A model generated the notes under the pieces. The model was not told where the DNA came from, did not search any database, and worked only from the letters and a program-made list of their open reading frames with translations. Positions 7,656-14,408 of a stretch of DNA of 64,000 bases are shown piece by piece. The stretch is from Flavihumibacter sp. UBA7668 (GTDB lineage: Bacteria; Bacteroidota; Bacteroidia; Chitinophagales; Chitinophagaceae). Each line of letters begins with the position of its first letter. Positions within the stretch are counted from its first letter, which is position 1. Position numbers and translations under genes: made by a program. The stretch spans positions 1 through 64,000 of the forward strand of contig NZ_DLHM01000007.1 in the NCBI RefSeq assembly GCF_002483205.1, written 5' to 3'.

Positions 7656-9986
7656 TCAATTCCCCGCAGCCAGTGCTTCCGTTCTTTCTGAGAGTGTCAG
7701 CGTTATCAGCACCCTGCTCTCAGTATGAACCAGTCTTCCCCCATCAAAACCCAGACTATGGTTGCCAGGTTTCAAAACAGGCAACGGCTTACTCAGTTCA
7801 ATTTTTTTCAGCTGCTGCCCTTTTCGATTGTATAACGTAGCGATGCCATCTTTCCCTATAACCAAACTTTCACCCGCATTGATGGTAACTGGCAGCTCTA
7901 ACCGAAATAACTGATCCAGTTCGATTACCGGTTTCTCCAGCTTTCCCTCTTCTCCTTTTACCAGCAATTGGATCTGGGGTGCCTGTTCCTGCGAAGGATT
8001 CTCAAAATCCCAACTGATACGCGATGGCTCACCCGGCTGCAATTGTCTTACCTGATGCTCAAATATGTTTTGCCGGAATTTTTCCAGGTAATAGGTATTG
8101 TTCCGGAAGGAAATCCTGGCTTCATTGGCAGGATTCTTCAGCCATTCCTTTTGCGCACTGCTGAACAAGCCACTGCGTTGTGCCTTGGTCCACTGATTCA
8201 TTTTTTCAATAATGGCATTCATAGCCGGATTACCCAGTGCATTTTCCCTGATCACCAGCGCATATCCGGCAGAATAACCTGCGGCCCGCGCCAGCATCCA
8301 GTCAATATCATCCGGCCCCGTTGTAGCCGTAATCAGAAACCAGCCCAGCATATTGGGCATATAGTTGGAGGAATGAAATTTCTGGTAATTGATGCGCACA
8401 TCCGATTGGCTTTCTCTAAATCCACCATACCAGGGTTCGCCCCAATTAAGGTAATTGTTCATATGCCAGAAATAATGATTGGCCCGGCTGGAACCCATCA
8501 CCACCGGATGCTTTGACTGACGAAATACGTCTTCCGCAAACTGATTGAACGACAAATCGCCCATGCCAGTTGAATAAGTACCTTCGTGCCCGTCGAAATC
8601 CATTTGATCGGCTCCTGTTTCATTTATAAATGCTGCAATATTGGAAGCAATTTCTTTTTGTAAATCCCAGTCGGGGAACAATACCTGATAAGGATGATCA
8701 ATTAATCGATTGGCAATGGCACCTGCTGCATGGCTGGCTTTTTTGGTTCCGAAAGCACCCCGCAAACAACCGCTTAGTACATAAGGTGCCGTTTCTGATA
8801 CAGCAGTGAACCGAATCAGCTCATCACCAATCTGCACACAATTCAAATCACTCTTCATCGTAAAACTGCCCTTGTCGGTTACCGTTAGTTCGGTATCATC
8901 GGCACCAATAGCCGCCGCCAGACTGGCACCACCGGCTTTAGCCAGCCGTTTATCCGGCACCGGTGTTATGTAGGCATCATTTGTGGTAAGAAAAGTAGTA
9001 AGGGTGTGGAAACCCAGTCGCAAACCTGCAGCATGCGCTTTATCCACACAGGCTTTAAAACCTTTACGGCCATTGGGGAATAACTCTTTTTTCAATTGGA
9101 AATGACCCCAGGTTTCAAAGGGATCTTCGTGGTACACACCAGCCAGTCCCATGCGTACGGCATACTGAATAAAGGTATCTATGTTTTTCTCGTTGAAGGT
9201 GGTAATCATATAGGGTCGGCCGGTTTCTGCAGCCGTTTTGATCCACTCATTCTGCCAGAGGGTGTACGGCATTTTATTGTCTTTCGCAATCTGCTGAATC
9301 ACCGGCAACACCTCAGCATTGGCGCATCCGAACAGGGCAATGGCCGAACCGGTAAGACTGCCTTCCTTAATGCCTTTCACCGGCACATTAGGCCAGCGAT
9401 CCCAGACTTTTATGGTACGGTCTTTTAATCGGTTGATGGTAAATGCCTGCAAGGAAGATCCGAAGGGTTTGGCAACGGCTGTTGTACCCAAATCAAACAC
9501 GGCCCCTTCTTCATTAATTAATTCACCGCCCGTAGTTTTTGGATTGAGGCATTGAATGCCAATGGCAAAATTCTTATTGCGTACAACCCCTACTGCATTG
9601 CCAATGGTATCTGCTATACTGTTGTTAATAGGTCCCCATACCACGGCATCCACCCCTTCACTGATAGCGGTGAGCTCAAGCCGCAGATAATTGGGTTTAG
9701 GGGTTAACTGCAGGGTTGCCTGCTTTTTCTGCGCATAGCTGAGCTGGATCTGGTTGCGGCTTACCCGTATTTTTTCGGGCCGCAGCCGCACACCGCCCAC
9801 CACCAGTTGCAGTAATAAACCGGGTTCAGCAACACTGTAATCCTGACCGGCCGAATTAGTTTTTAGGGCAGTAACAGCTCCGGAATCATTGAGGCTGATC
9901 TTCAATTGGCCTGCCGTAAATGTTTGGGCTGGCAGGGTCCCGGAAAAGCAGGTTAAGGCAGTAAGAAGGGCAATTAATCTAAACAT
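7656..9986 (-). CDS. Secreted TIM-barrel glycoside-hydrolase-like protein
   Basis: A 776-residue exported protein (signal peptide MFRLIALLTALTCFSGTLPAQ). A beta-rich N-terminal region (about 22-230) resembles the sandwich domains that precede alpha-galactosidase-like barrels. From about 240 to 620 the sequence has barrel-like features: MGLAGVYHEDPFETWG, LGFHTLTTF, and QMDFDGHEGTYS with an Asp in the position typical of a nucleophile or base. An insert at about 345-425 (TELTVTDKGSF, GDELIRFTAV) looks like a small beta domain. The C-terminal 130 residues are again beta-rich. I cannot place it in a numbered GH family. It stands alone, and its upstream region shows no clear promoter. A role in extracellular or periplasmic glycan turnover is inferred. 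Confidence 0.75.
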   Translation of the reverse strand: MFRLIALLTALTCFSGTLPAQTFTAGQLKISLNDSGAVTALKTNSAGQDYSVAEPGLLLQLVVGGVRLRPEKIRVSRNQIQLSYAQKKQATLQLTPKPNYLRLELTAISEGVDAVVWGPINNSIADTIGNAVGVVRNKNFAIGIQCLNPKTTGGELINEEGAVFDLGTTAVAKPFGSSLQAFTINRLKDRTIKVWDRWPNVPVKGIKEGSLTGSAIALFGCANAEVLPVIQQIAKDNKMPYTLWQNEWIKTAAETGRPYMITTFNEKNIDTFIQYAVRMGLAGVYHEDPFETWGHFQLKKELFPNGRKGFKACVDKAHAAGLRLGFHTLTTFLTTNDAYITPVPDKRLAKAGGASLAAAIGADDTELTVTDKGSFTMKSDLNCVQIGDELIRFTAVSETAPYVLSGCLRGAFGTKKASHAAGAIANRLIDHPYQVLFPDWDLQKEIASNIAAFINETGADQMDFDGHEGTYSTGMGDLSFNQFAEDVFRQSKHPVVMGSSRANHYFWHMNNYLNWGEPWYGGFRESQSDVRINYQKFHSSNYMPNMLGWFLITATTGPDDIDWMLARAAGYSAGYALVIRENALGNPAMNAIIEKMNQWTKAQRSGLFSSAQKEWLKNPANEARISFRNNTYYLEKFRQNIFEHQVRQLQPGEPSRISWDFENPSQEQAPQIQLLVKGEEGKLEKPVIELDQLFRLELPVTINAGESLVIGKDGIATLYNRKGQQLKKIELSKPLPVLKPGNHSLGFDGGRLVHTESRVLITLTLSERTEALAAGN

Positions 9987-10123
9987 ATCGTCGGTTTTAA
10001 ATACAGGCAGTTCAAAACACTAAAGATGAACATAATCAGGCACTGCAACTAGCTGAAAACGAATATATAGTTCAACCATTTTAACGCATTACCGTATATT
10101 TATATAGCATTTATTTAAACTAT

Positions 10124-10609
10124 ATGATGGAATACAATAAAAAGTTATTCCTTAAATCACTGTTCTTTACCTGCTTCGTGTTGACATCTGCATTTTCTGC
10201 AACTGCTCAACTTACCGAAGAAACAGTCAGCAAAGAAAAATGGACCCTATACGGACAGGTAAAAACCATTGGGGTACCCAAAGCCAGCCTCGAATACAAA
10301 GCCAATAGTTCAGATACTTCCTTTATCCTTGTTTTGGAAGATTACAGGAAAGAACTCAAAAGTTTTTTCAGTATTCGCTTTAGCAGCCGCGGCAATACAC
10401 TGGAAAACCTGTACTCCCTGCTTATGTCTTTTTTCGAAAAAGAAAACTGGAACAACAAAGACTATATAAAAATATTCACCCTGGGTGATACAAAGGTTAC
10501 CGTTTACAAAGCTGCCGGACTGGTTCAATTAAAAACCATTCAACTCTCCTGCGATAAAGGCCGGATCCGCCTCACCAAAAACGAAATCAACAACCTCTTC
10601 AATAAATGA
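10124..10609 (+). CDS. Small exported protein of unknown function
   Basis: 161 residues with an N-terminal signal sequence (hydrophobic SLFFTCFVLTSAFSATAQ after Lys residues) and a mature part of about 130 residues rich in charged and aromatic residues, with no cysteine except one near the C-terminus (LSCDKG). No family recognised. Its stop overlaps the ATG of the next gene (ATGA), so it is co-translated with a DUF3592-type membrane protein. Confidence 0.72.
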   Translation: MMEYNKKLFLKSLFFTCFVLTSAFSATAQLTEETVSKEKWTLYGQVKTIGVPKASLEYKANSSDTSFILVLEDYRKELKSFFSIRFSSRGNTLENLYSLLMSFFEKENWNNKDYIKIFTLGDTKVTVYKAAGLVQLKTIQLSCDKGRIRLTKNEINNLFNK

Positions 10610-11007
10610 TACTTCTGTATATCCTACTTATTCTTATTGGCAGTATTCCACTCTGGAAAACGATCAGTTTCATCTTACTTGAAGAGAAAATAAGAAAAGA
10701 CGGTATTTCAACAACCGGAATAGTAACTGATATCAGGACAAAAAAATTCCATAAGGGTCCTACTACCTGCCGTATCCATATCAGGTACAACAGCAATATT
10801 CCCGGTCATTACCATGAAGCCAGTTTTGTAACTAGTCCGCATAAGTACAAAAGAGAACAATCCATCTCCCTAAAATACCTGCCGGAAAAACCGGATAAAA
10901 TTATTGTAGCTGCAAAGAGGGGGTACTGGTCAATGCTGGTTTTTTCGATACTGATAGTACTATTTGTAGTTTTTGCTGCATACAAAATAGATGGTATGAT
11001 AAAATAG
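10606..11007 (+). CDS. DUF3592-type membrane protein
   Basis: 133 residues with one transmembrane segment at each end (MILLYILLILIGSIPLW and SMLVFSILIVLFVVFAAY) and a small beta domain between them (GIVTDIRTKKFH, TCRIHIRYNSN, YLPEKPDKIIV). This two-helix layout with a central GxVxxI strand is typical of DUF3592 proteins. The function is unknown. It overlaps the preceding gene by four bases and ends two bases before a convergent Cys-rich gene. Confidence 0.72.
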   Translation: MILLYILLILIGSIPLWKTISFILLEEKIRKDGISTTGIVTDIRTKKFHKGPTTCRIHIRYNSNIPGHYHEASFVTSPHKYKREQSISLKYLPEKPDKIIVAAKRGYWSMLVFSILIVLFVVFAAYKIDGMIK

Positions 11008-11008
11008 C

Positions 11009-11215
11009 TTAGGCTTTATTGCAACAGGCCAATCCGTCCTCCGGTTGCTCACAACATGCCCCCTGATTTTCCTTCGGATTGTTAAGCGGAGTGCAACATG
11101 CAGTTGCAGCCGGTACAGCTGGTATCGCACAACAGGAAGAAATGACAACTTCTGTTTGATCCTGGTTAACCCTGCTTTTTAAAAGCAACGGGATGTCTGA
11201 AATTTTGATTTCCAT
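11009..11215 (-). CDS. Tiny Cys-rich protein behind sigZ
   Basis: 68 residues starting MEIKISDIPLLLKSRVN. The later half carries four Cys-Cys pairs (SSCC, ACC, ACC, ACC), and further flexible Pro/Asn-rich sequence links them. An upstream in-frame start at 11293 would add 26 residues that overlap the sigma-factor gene and read like non-coding sequence, so the internal ATG is preferred. Regularly spaced vicinal cysteines suggest binding of a soft metal or metalloid (for example arsenite, copper or cadmium) or a redox relay. It is the last gene of a unit headed by the sigma factor. The family is not recognised and the metal role is an inference. Confidence 0.7.
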   Translation of the reverse strand: MEIKISDIPLLLKSRVNQDQTEVVISSCCAIPAVPAATACCTPLNNPKENQGACCEQPEDGLACCNKA

Positions 11216-11267
11216 CTTTATTCGTTTTAATTCACTTATATAGACGGAAAAACTAAAAACTGATGCA

Positions 11268-11840
11268 CTAGTTCTTACAACTACCTGCTTCATCTTTGGC
11301 GCATGCTGATCTCGATTGTACTTCCAGAATATTTCCCCGGTTATCCCACTGAATATGACAACAGTCCAGCAGAATTTGTTTTAGCTTTTCTCTTCCTCTC
11401 TGTACGCGTGATCGTACGGAGGGATAGGCCAGCTTATATTTTTCAGCAAGGTCTTTCTGCTTTATCCCATTCAACTCCACATCAATAATGATATCCCGGT
11501 ATTCTTCCGGCAGCTGTTTCACAAAATTCAGGAGGCAGTAATCCAGCCCTTTGGTAGTATCAATGTATTCTTCATCAGTAAAATGTTCAGCAATAGCTTC
11601 CTCAGAGGAAATGCTTTTTTTACCTGAAATAACCCGGTAATAATCGATGATGGAATTGCGTGAGATGGTATAGATCCAGCTCTGCAACTTTTCTTTCCGA
11701 TTCAGTTCACCCACACCTCCAGCTACTTTTATAAAAACATTTTGCAGGATATCTTCTGCATCCTGATGGTTATTGACTTTTGATTTAATAAAACCCAATA
11801 AAACCTGATAGAACCGGGTATAAATTGCAGCGAGTTCCAT
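11268..11840 (-). CDS. sigZ: SigZ-type RNA polymerase sigma factor
   Basis: A 190-residue ECF-type sigma-70 factor. Region 2 is at about 5-70 (FYQVLLGFIKSKVNNHQDAED then VFIKVAGG and LQSWIYTISRNSIIDYYR). Region 4 is at about 105-160 (LPEEYRDIIIDVELNG and LAEKYKLAYPSVRSRVQRGRE). The tail DCCHIQWDNRGNILEV is characteristic of the SigZ group, and the last 20 residues add two more Cys (SACAKDEAGSCKN). The Cys-rich tail and the Cys-rich downstream protein suggest that metal or redox state is sensed by the factor itself, as no anti-sigma gene is nearby. A TATCTTTG -7 box lies about 50 bases upstream. Confidence 0.88.
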   Translation of the reverse strand: MELAAIYTRFYQVLLGFIKSKVNNHQDAEDILQNVFIKVAGGVGELNRKEKLQSWIYTISRNSIIDYYRVISGKKSISSEEAIAEHFTDEEYIDTTKGLDYCLLNFVKQLPEEYRDIIIDVELNGIKQKDLAEKYKLAYPSVRSRVQRGREKLKQILLDCCHIQWDNRGNILEVQSRSACAKDEAGSCKN

Positions 11841-11888
11841 TTAGTCCTTTTATTTTTCTGAATTGAATAAACAACAACTGCGCTGGCA

Positions 11889-11896
11889 CAAAGATA
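11889..11896 (-). promoter_or_regulatory. -7 promoter element TATCTTTG for sigZ
   Basis: The minus strand reads TATCTTTG, a full match to TAnnTTTG, 48 bases upstream of the sigma-factor ATG. A TTG at the ideal distance is not present. Confidence 0.5.
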
Positions 11897-11961
11897 GTAA
11901 TTGTGCGGCAATCACTGTTTTTACCCTATAGACGATGGAGTTGAAAAATGATGCAGAAAAC

Positions 11962-12309
11962 TTATGCTGCAGGTATTGCCATTCGCACTTCTACAATGGC
12001 GCCGTACTTAATGATGGGACAGGCTTTTGCTATTTCAACTGCTTCTTCATAGTCGTTTGCTTTTATCAGGAATAAACCACCGATGGAGACCATGCCTTCT
12101 GCATAGGGACCTTCATGTATTTTTTTCGCAGTACTGATTACTCTGCCATCGAGATCCCAGCGTTTTGGAGGGGCTACCAGCTTGTTAGCAGCTGCTATTC
12201 CGGCAATCCATTCCTGGTAAGGTTTTAAGGCTTCTTTCATTTGATCTGGTGAAGGCAGTTGATGCTTGCTTGTGATGTCTCTGTGAATCACGATTAAAAA
12301 CTCATTCAT
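11962..12309 (-). CDS. YCII-related domain protein
   Basis: About 115 residues of the YCII/DGPF family, a ferredoxin-like fold often encoded near ECF sigma factors. The signature is IHEGPYAEGMVSIGGLFLI followed by EEAVEIAKACPIIKYGAIVEVR. The N-terminus MNEFLIVIHRD fits the first strand. An in-frame upstream start at 12357 would overlap the preceding gene and add 16 residues outside the fold, so the ATG at 12309 is chosen. It is the last gene of the operon that starts at 14244. The biochemical role of the family is unclear. Confidence 0.85.
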   Translation of the reverse strand: MNEFLIVIHRDITSKHQLPSPDQMKEALKPYQEWIAGIAAANKLVAPPKRWDLDGRVISTAKKIHEGPYAEGMVSIGGLFLIKANDYEEAVEIAKACPIIKYGAIVEVRMAIPAA

Positions 12310-12334
12310 TTTGTTGATTTTTAGATTGATTAAA

Positions 12335-13246
12335 TTATAGTTTGGTAGCAGAATCAATTATAAAGGCAGCAACCTTTGCGGGCTGAGAAACCATTGGTAC
12401 ATGGCTGCTGGACAATTCCAAAACGGTTGCATTGATCATCTTCGCTTCTGCTCTTGCGAGTTCCGGTGTTACCATTTCATCCTTTGTGCCGATAATACAC
12501 CAGGAGGGTTTGGTTTTCCAGGCAGGTGAAGCAATTTTGGTAGTTGTTGCCCTTGTTGCCCAGGGAGTTTGCGTGGCATAAATTACATCCCGTTCTGATT
12601 TTGGCAGATCCTGTGCAAAATGCGAATGAATGCCTTCAGCACTTCCCGCAGCTGCAGGAAATTTCTGCACCACATCCACAACAGATTCACCCTCATTGGG
12701 TATCAATGCACATACGTATAGCAGTCCGGCTACTTTTGGATCTTTTCCGGCTTCCGAAATCACCATACCTCCATAAGAATGCCCCACCAGCAATACTGGT
12801 CCATCCATTAATGCAATGGCGCGTTTGGTAGCCGCCACATCTTCTTCCAATGAAGTGAGGGGGTTTTGAACGGCAATTACATTATACCCTTTTTCCTGAA
12901 GCGTTGGAATAATCTTTGCCCAACTTGATCCATCAGCGAAAGCACCATGCACAAGTACCATGTTTTTGACGCCTTTCTGAATGGATGCTGCTTTCGGATT
13001 TTGCGCCATATCTTTTATTGTACCTTTCACACCTGTTGCTGATGAAATGGCATAAATCAGGGAATTGTCATTCGGATTAGTACCGCCTTCAACATGGATT
13101 ATTTCATCCACATGGAATTCATCGGGATTGAGTCGGATATCCAGATCACTACAATAGAGACAATCCGTTTCGGTAGTGAAATCTGCATCGTATCCCTTTT
13201 TTTTGAGATCGTTCAATGCACAGGAAAGTGATTCATAATTTTTCAT
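12335..13246 (-). CDS. Fused small-domain plus alpha/beta-hydrolase protein
   Basis: 303 residues in two parts. Residues 1 to about 80 (MKNYESLSCALNDLKKKGYD, DCLYCSDLDIRLNPDEFHVD, NDNSLIYAISSATGVKGT) match the roughly 100-residue Bacteroidota proteins often mislabelled 'phosphoribosylpyrophosphate synthetase', which are normally stand-alone. From about 93 on there is a complete alpha/beta hydrolase: oxyanion region VLVHGAFADGSSW, nucleophile elbow GHSYGG (Ser), acid in GTKDEMVTP and His in SSSHVPMVSQP. The hydrolase resembles small EstC/pyrethroid-hydrolase-like esterases. There is no signal peptide, so it is cytosolic. It sits in a four-gene operon between a 70-residue protein and a YCII protein. 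The fusion is continuous in one frame, without a stop or an internal start that would suggest two genes. Confidence 0.85.
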   Translation of the reverse strand: MKNYESLSCALNDLKKKGYDADFTTETDCLYCSDLDIRLNPDEFHVDEIIHVEGGTNPNDNSLIYAISSATGVKGTIKDMAQNPKAASIQKGVKNMVLVHGAFADGSSWAKIIPTLQEKGYNVIAVQNPLTSLEEDVAATKRAIALMDGPVLLVGHSYGGMVISEAGKDPKVAGLLYVCALIPNEGESVVDVVQKFPAAAGSAEGIHSHFAQDLPKSERDVIYATQTPWATRATTTKIASPAWKTKPSWCIIGTKDEMVTPELARAEAKMINATVLELSSSHVPMVSQPAKVAAFIIDSATKL

Positions 13247-13270
13247 AACATGTTAAGTTTTTGAGACAGT

Positions 13271-13483
13271 TTAATAGAATCCATCGGGATTTCCAGGAGC
13301 TACGCTTTCTTCGGTATATACAGTGGGCAGATCAGCCATACGAATGGCATCGTCCAGAAACTCGCCACCTTCACTGATAAAATGTTTTGATTCATCTTTT
13401 ATTACTACTGTATGATCAGAATTGTCTGGAGAGTGTTCTTTCCCATGTATAAATGGAAGGTGTAAATGATAAAAGGGATTCAT
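13271..13483 (-). CDS. Small hypothetical protein in the NmrA operon
   Basis: 70 residues, acidic and His-containing (MNPFYHLHLPFIHGKEHSPD, ISEGGEFLDDAIRMADLPTV). No signal, membrane segment or known motif. Support comes from its position: five bases after the NmrA-like gene and 24 before the fused hydrolase, all on the same strand. The family is not recognised. Confidence 0.6.
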   Translation of the reverse strand: MNPFYHLHLPFIHGKEHSPDNSDHTVVIKDESKHFISEGGEFLDDAIRMADLPTVYTEESVAPGNPDGFY

Positions 13484-13488
13484 GTTAA

Positions 13489-14244
13489 TTAAATTTTCTT
13501 AGCCTGGTTGTTCCACCATTTTTCAAAATCGATGGCACCCAACTCTGCTTTACCGGCAGGCACCAATGCAGTATGTGTTATTTCACCACCAAAATATTCC
13601 GGTCTGCCGTTGGAAATAACTTTACGTGGATCTCCGGAATGTTGCAGGTATTTTTCAACGATCTCATACATTTCAAAACGCTCTGGTCCGGCAATTTCAA
13701 CGATTCCATTAATTGGTGCCTGCTGTGCATATTTCGCAACAAAATTGGCTACATCATCGGCAGCAATTGGCTGGAATTTTACATTGGAAAGATGCACTTC
13801 AGTACCATCCGTTGCCTGATTGGCAATGCCTGCAAGAAATTCCATGAACTGGGTGCTTCGAATAATTGAATACTGAACACCGGATTTTTGAATCAGGTTC
13901 TCCTGAACCAGTTTCGCCCGCATATAACCAATGTTCTGCATGATATCAACCCCTACAATGGAAAGGGCAATATGGTGTTTAACTCCTGCATTAATTTCAG
14001 CCGCCAACAGATTACGACCTGCTGTTTGAAAAAACTCCAGCACTGCATTGTCTTCAAAGGAAGGAGAATTGGCAAGATCAATAACGATATCGGTTTCATT
14101 CATGGCTTCTGCCAATCCTTCTCCGGTAATGGTGTTAATGCCGGTTGCCGGTGAGCCAACAATTACCTGATGACCTGCCTGGCGAAGAATGGCTACTACT
14201 TTTGTTCCAATGAGACCGGAGCCTCCGATTACAACTACTTTCAT
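13489..14244 (-). CDS. NmrA/SDR-type NAD(P)-binding protein
   Basis: An atypical short-chain dehydrogenase of about 251 residues. The start is MKVVVIGGSGLIGTKVV, with the GGSGLIG dinucleotide-binding loop at residues 7-13. Further elements are DIVIDLANSPSF, HHIALSIVGVD (the SxVG strand), YMRAKLVQENLIQKSG (Tyr/Lys-containing helix) and FQPIAADDVANF, a combination typical of NmrA-like proteins that bind NAD(P) as reductase or redox sensor. An upstream in-frame start at 14301 adds 19 residues that do not belong to the fold, so 14244 is preferred. First gene of the operon whose likely regulator is the sigma-54 activator upstream. Confidence 0.88.
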   Translation of the reverse strand: MKVVVIGGSGLIGTKVVAILRQAGHQVIVGSPATGINTITGEGLAEAMNETDIVIDLANSPSFEDNAVLEFFQTAGRNLLAAEINAGVKHHIALSIVGVDIMQNIGYMRAKLVQENLIQKSGVQYSIIRSTQFMEFLAGIANQATDGTEVHLSNVKFQPIAADDVANFVAKYAQQAPINGIVEIAGPERFEMYEIVEKYLQHSGDPRKVISNGRPEYFGGEITHTALVPAGKAELGAIDFEKWWNNQAKKI

Positions 14245-14343
14245 AATTTGATTTTTATTGGTGTTTGTTCCTATCAGACGAAGGACATGCCAATAAATCA
14301 ATCAATTGAAAATCAAATCGTTAGAACAAATCCATTATAATTA

Positions 14344-14363
14344 TTTCACTGTATTTAGTGAAA
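14344..14363. promoter_or_regulatory. Inverted repeat upstream of the NmrA operon
   Basis: TTTCACT (14344-14350), GTATTT, AGTGAAA (14357-14363): a perfect 7-base inverted repeat 100-120 bases before the NmrA ATG and directly downstream of the sigma-54 activator gene. On the minus strand TGGC at 14292-14289 with GT ten bases after GG is a near match to the -24/-12 pattern. Together these suggest an activator site and a sigma-54 promoter. Tentative. Confidence 0.4.
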
Positions 14364-14408
14364 ACACGAAACAACTCACTTTATTCAGGGAAATGCGGTT
14401 GATCGGGA

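Noticed and set aside
11216..11293. Longer N-terminus for the Cys-rich gene
   Set aside because: The extra 26 residues overlap sigZ and read like intergenic sequence. The internal ATG at 11215 gives a compact protein.
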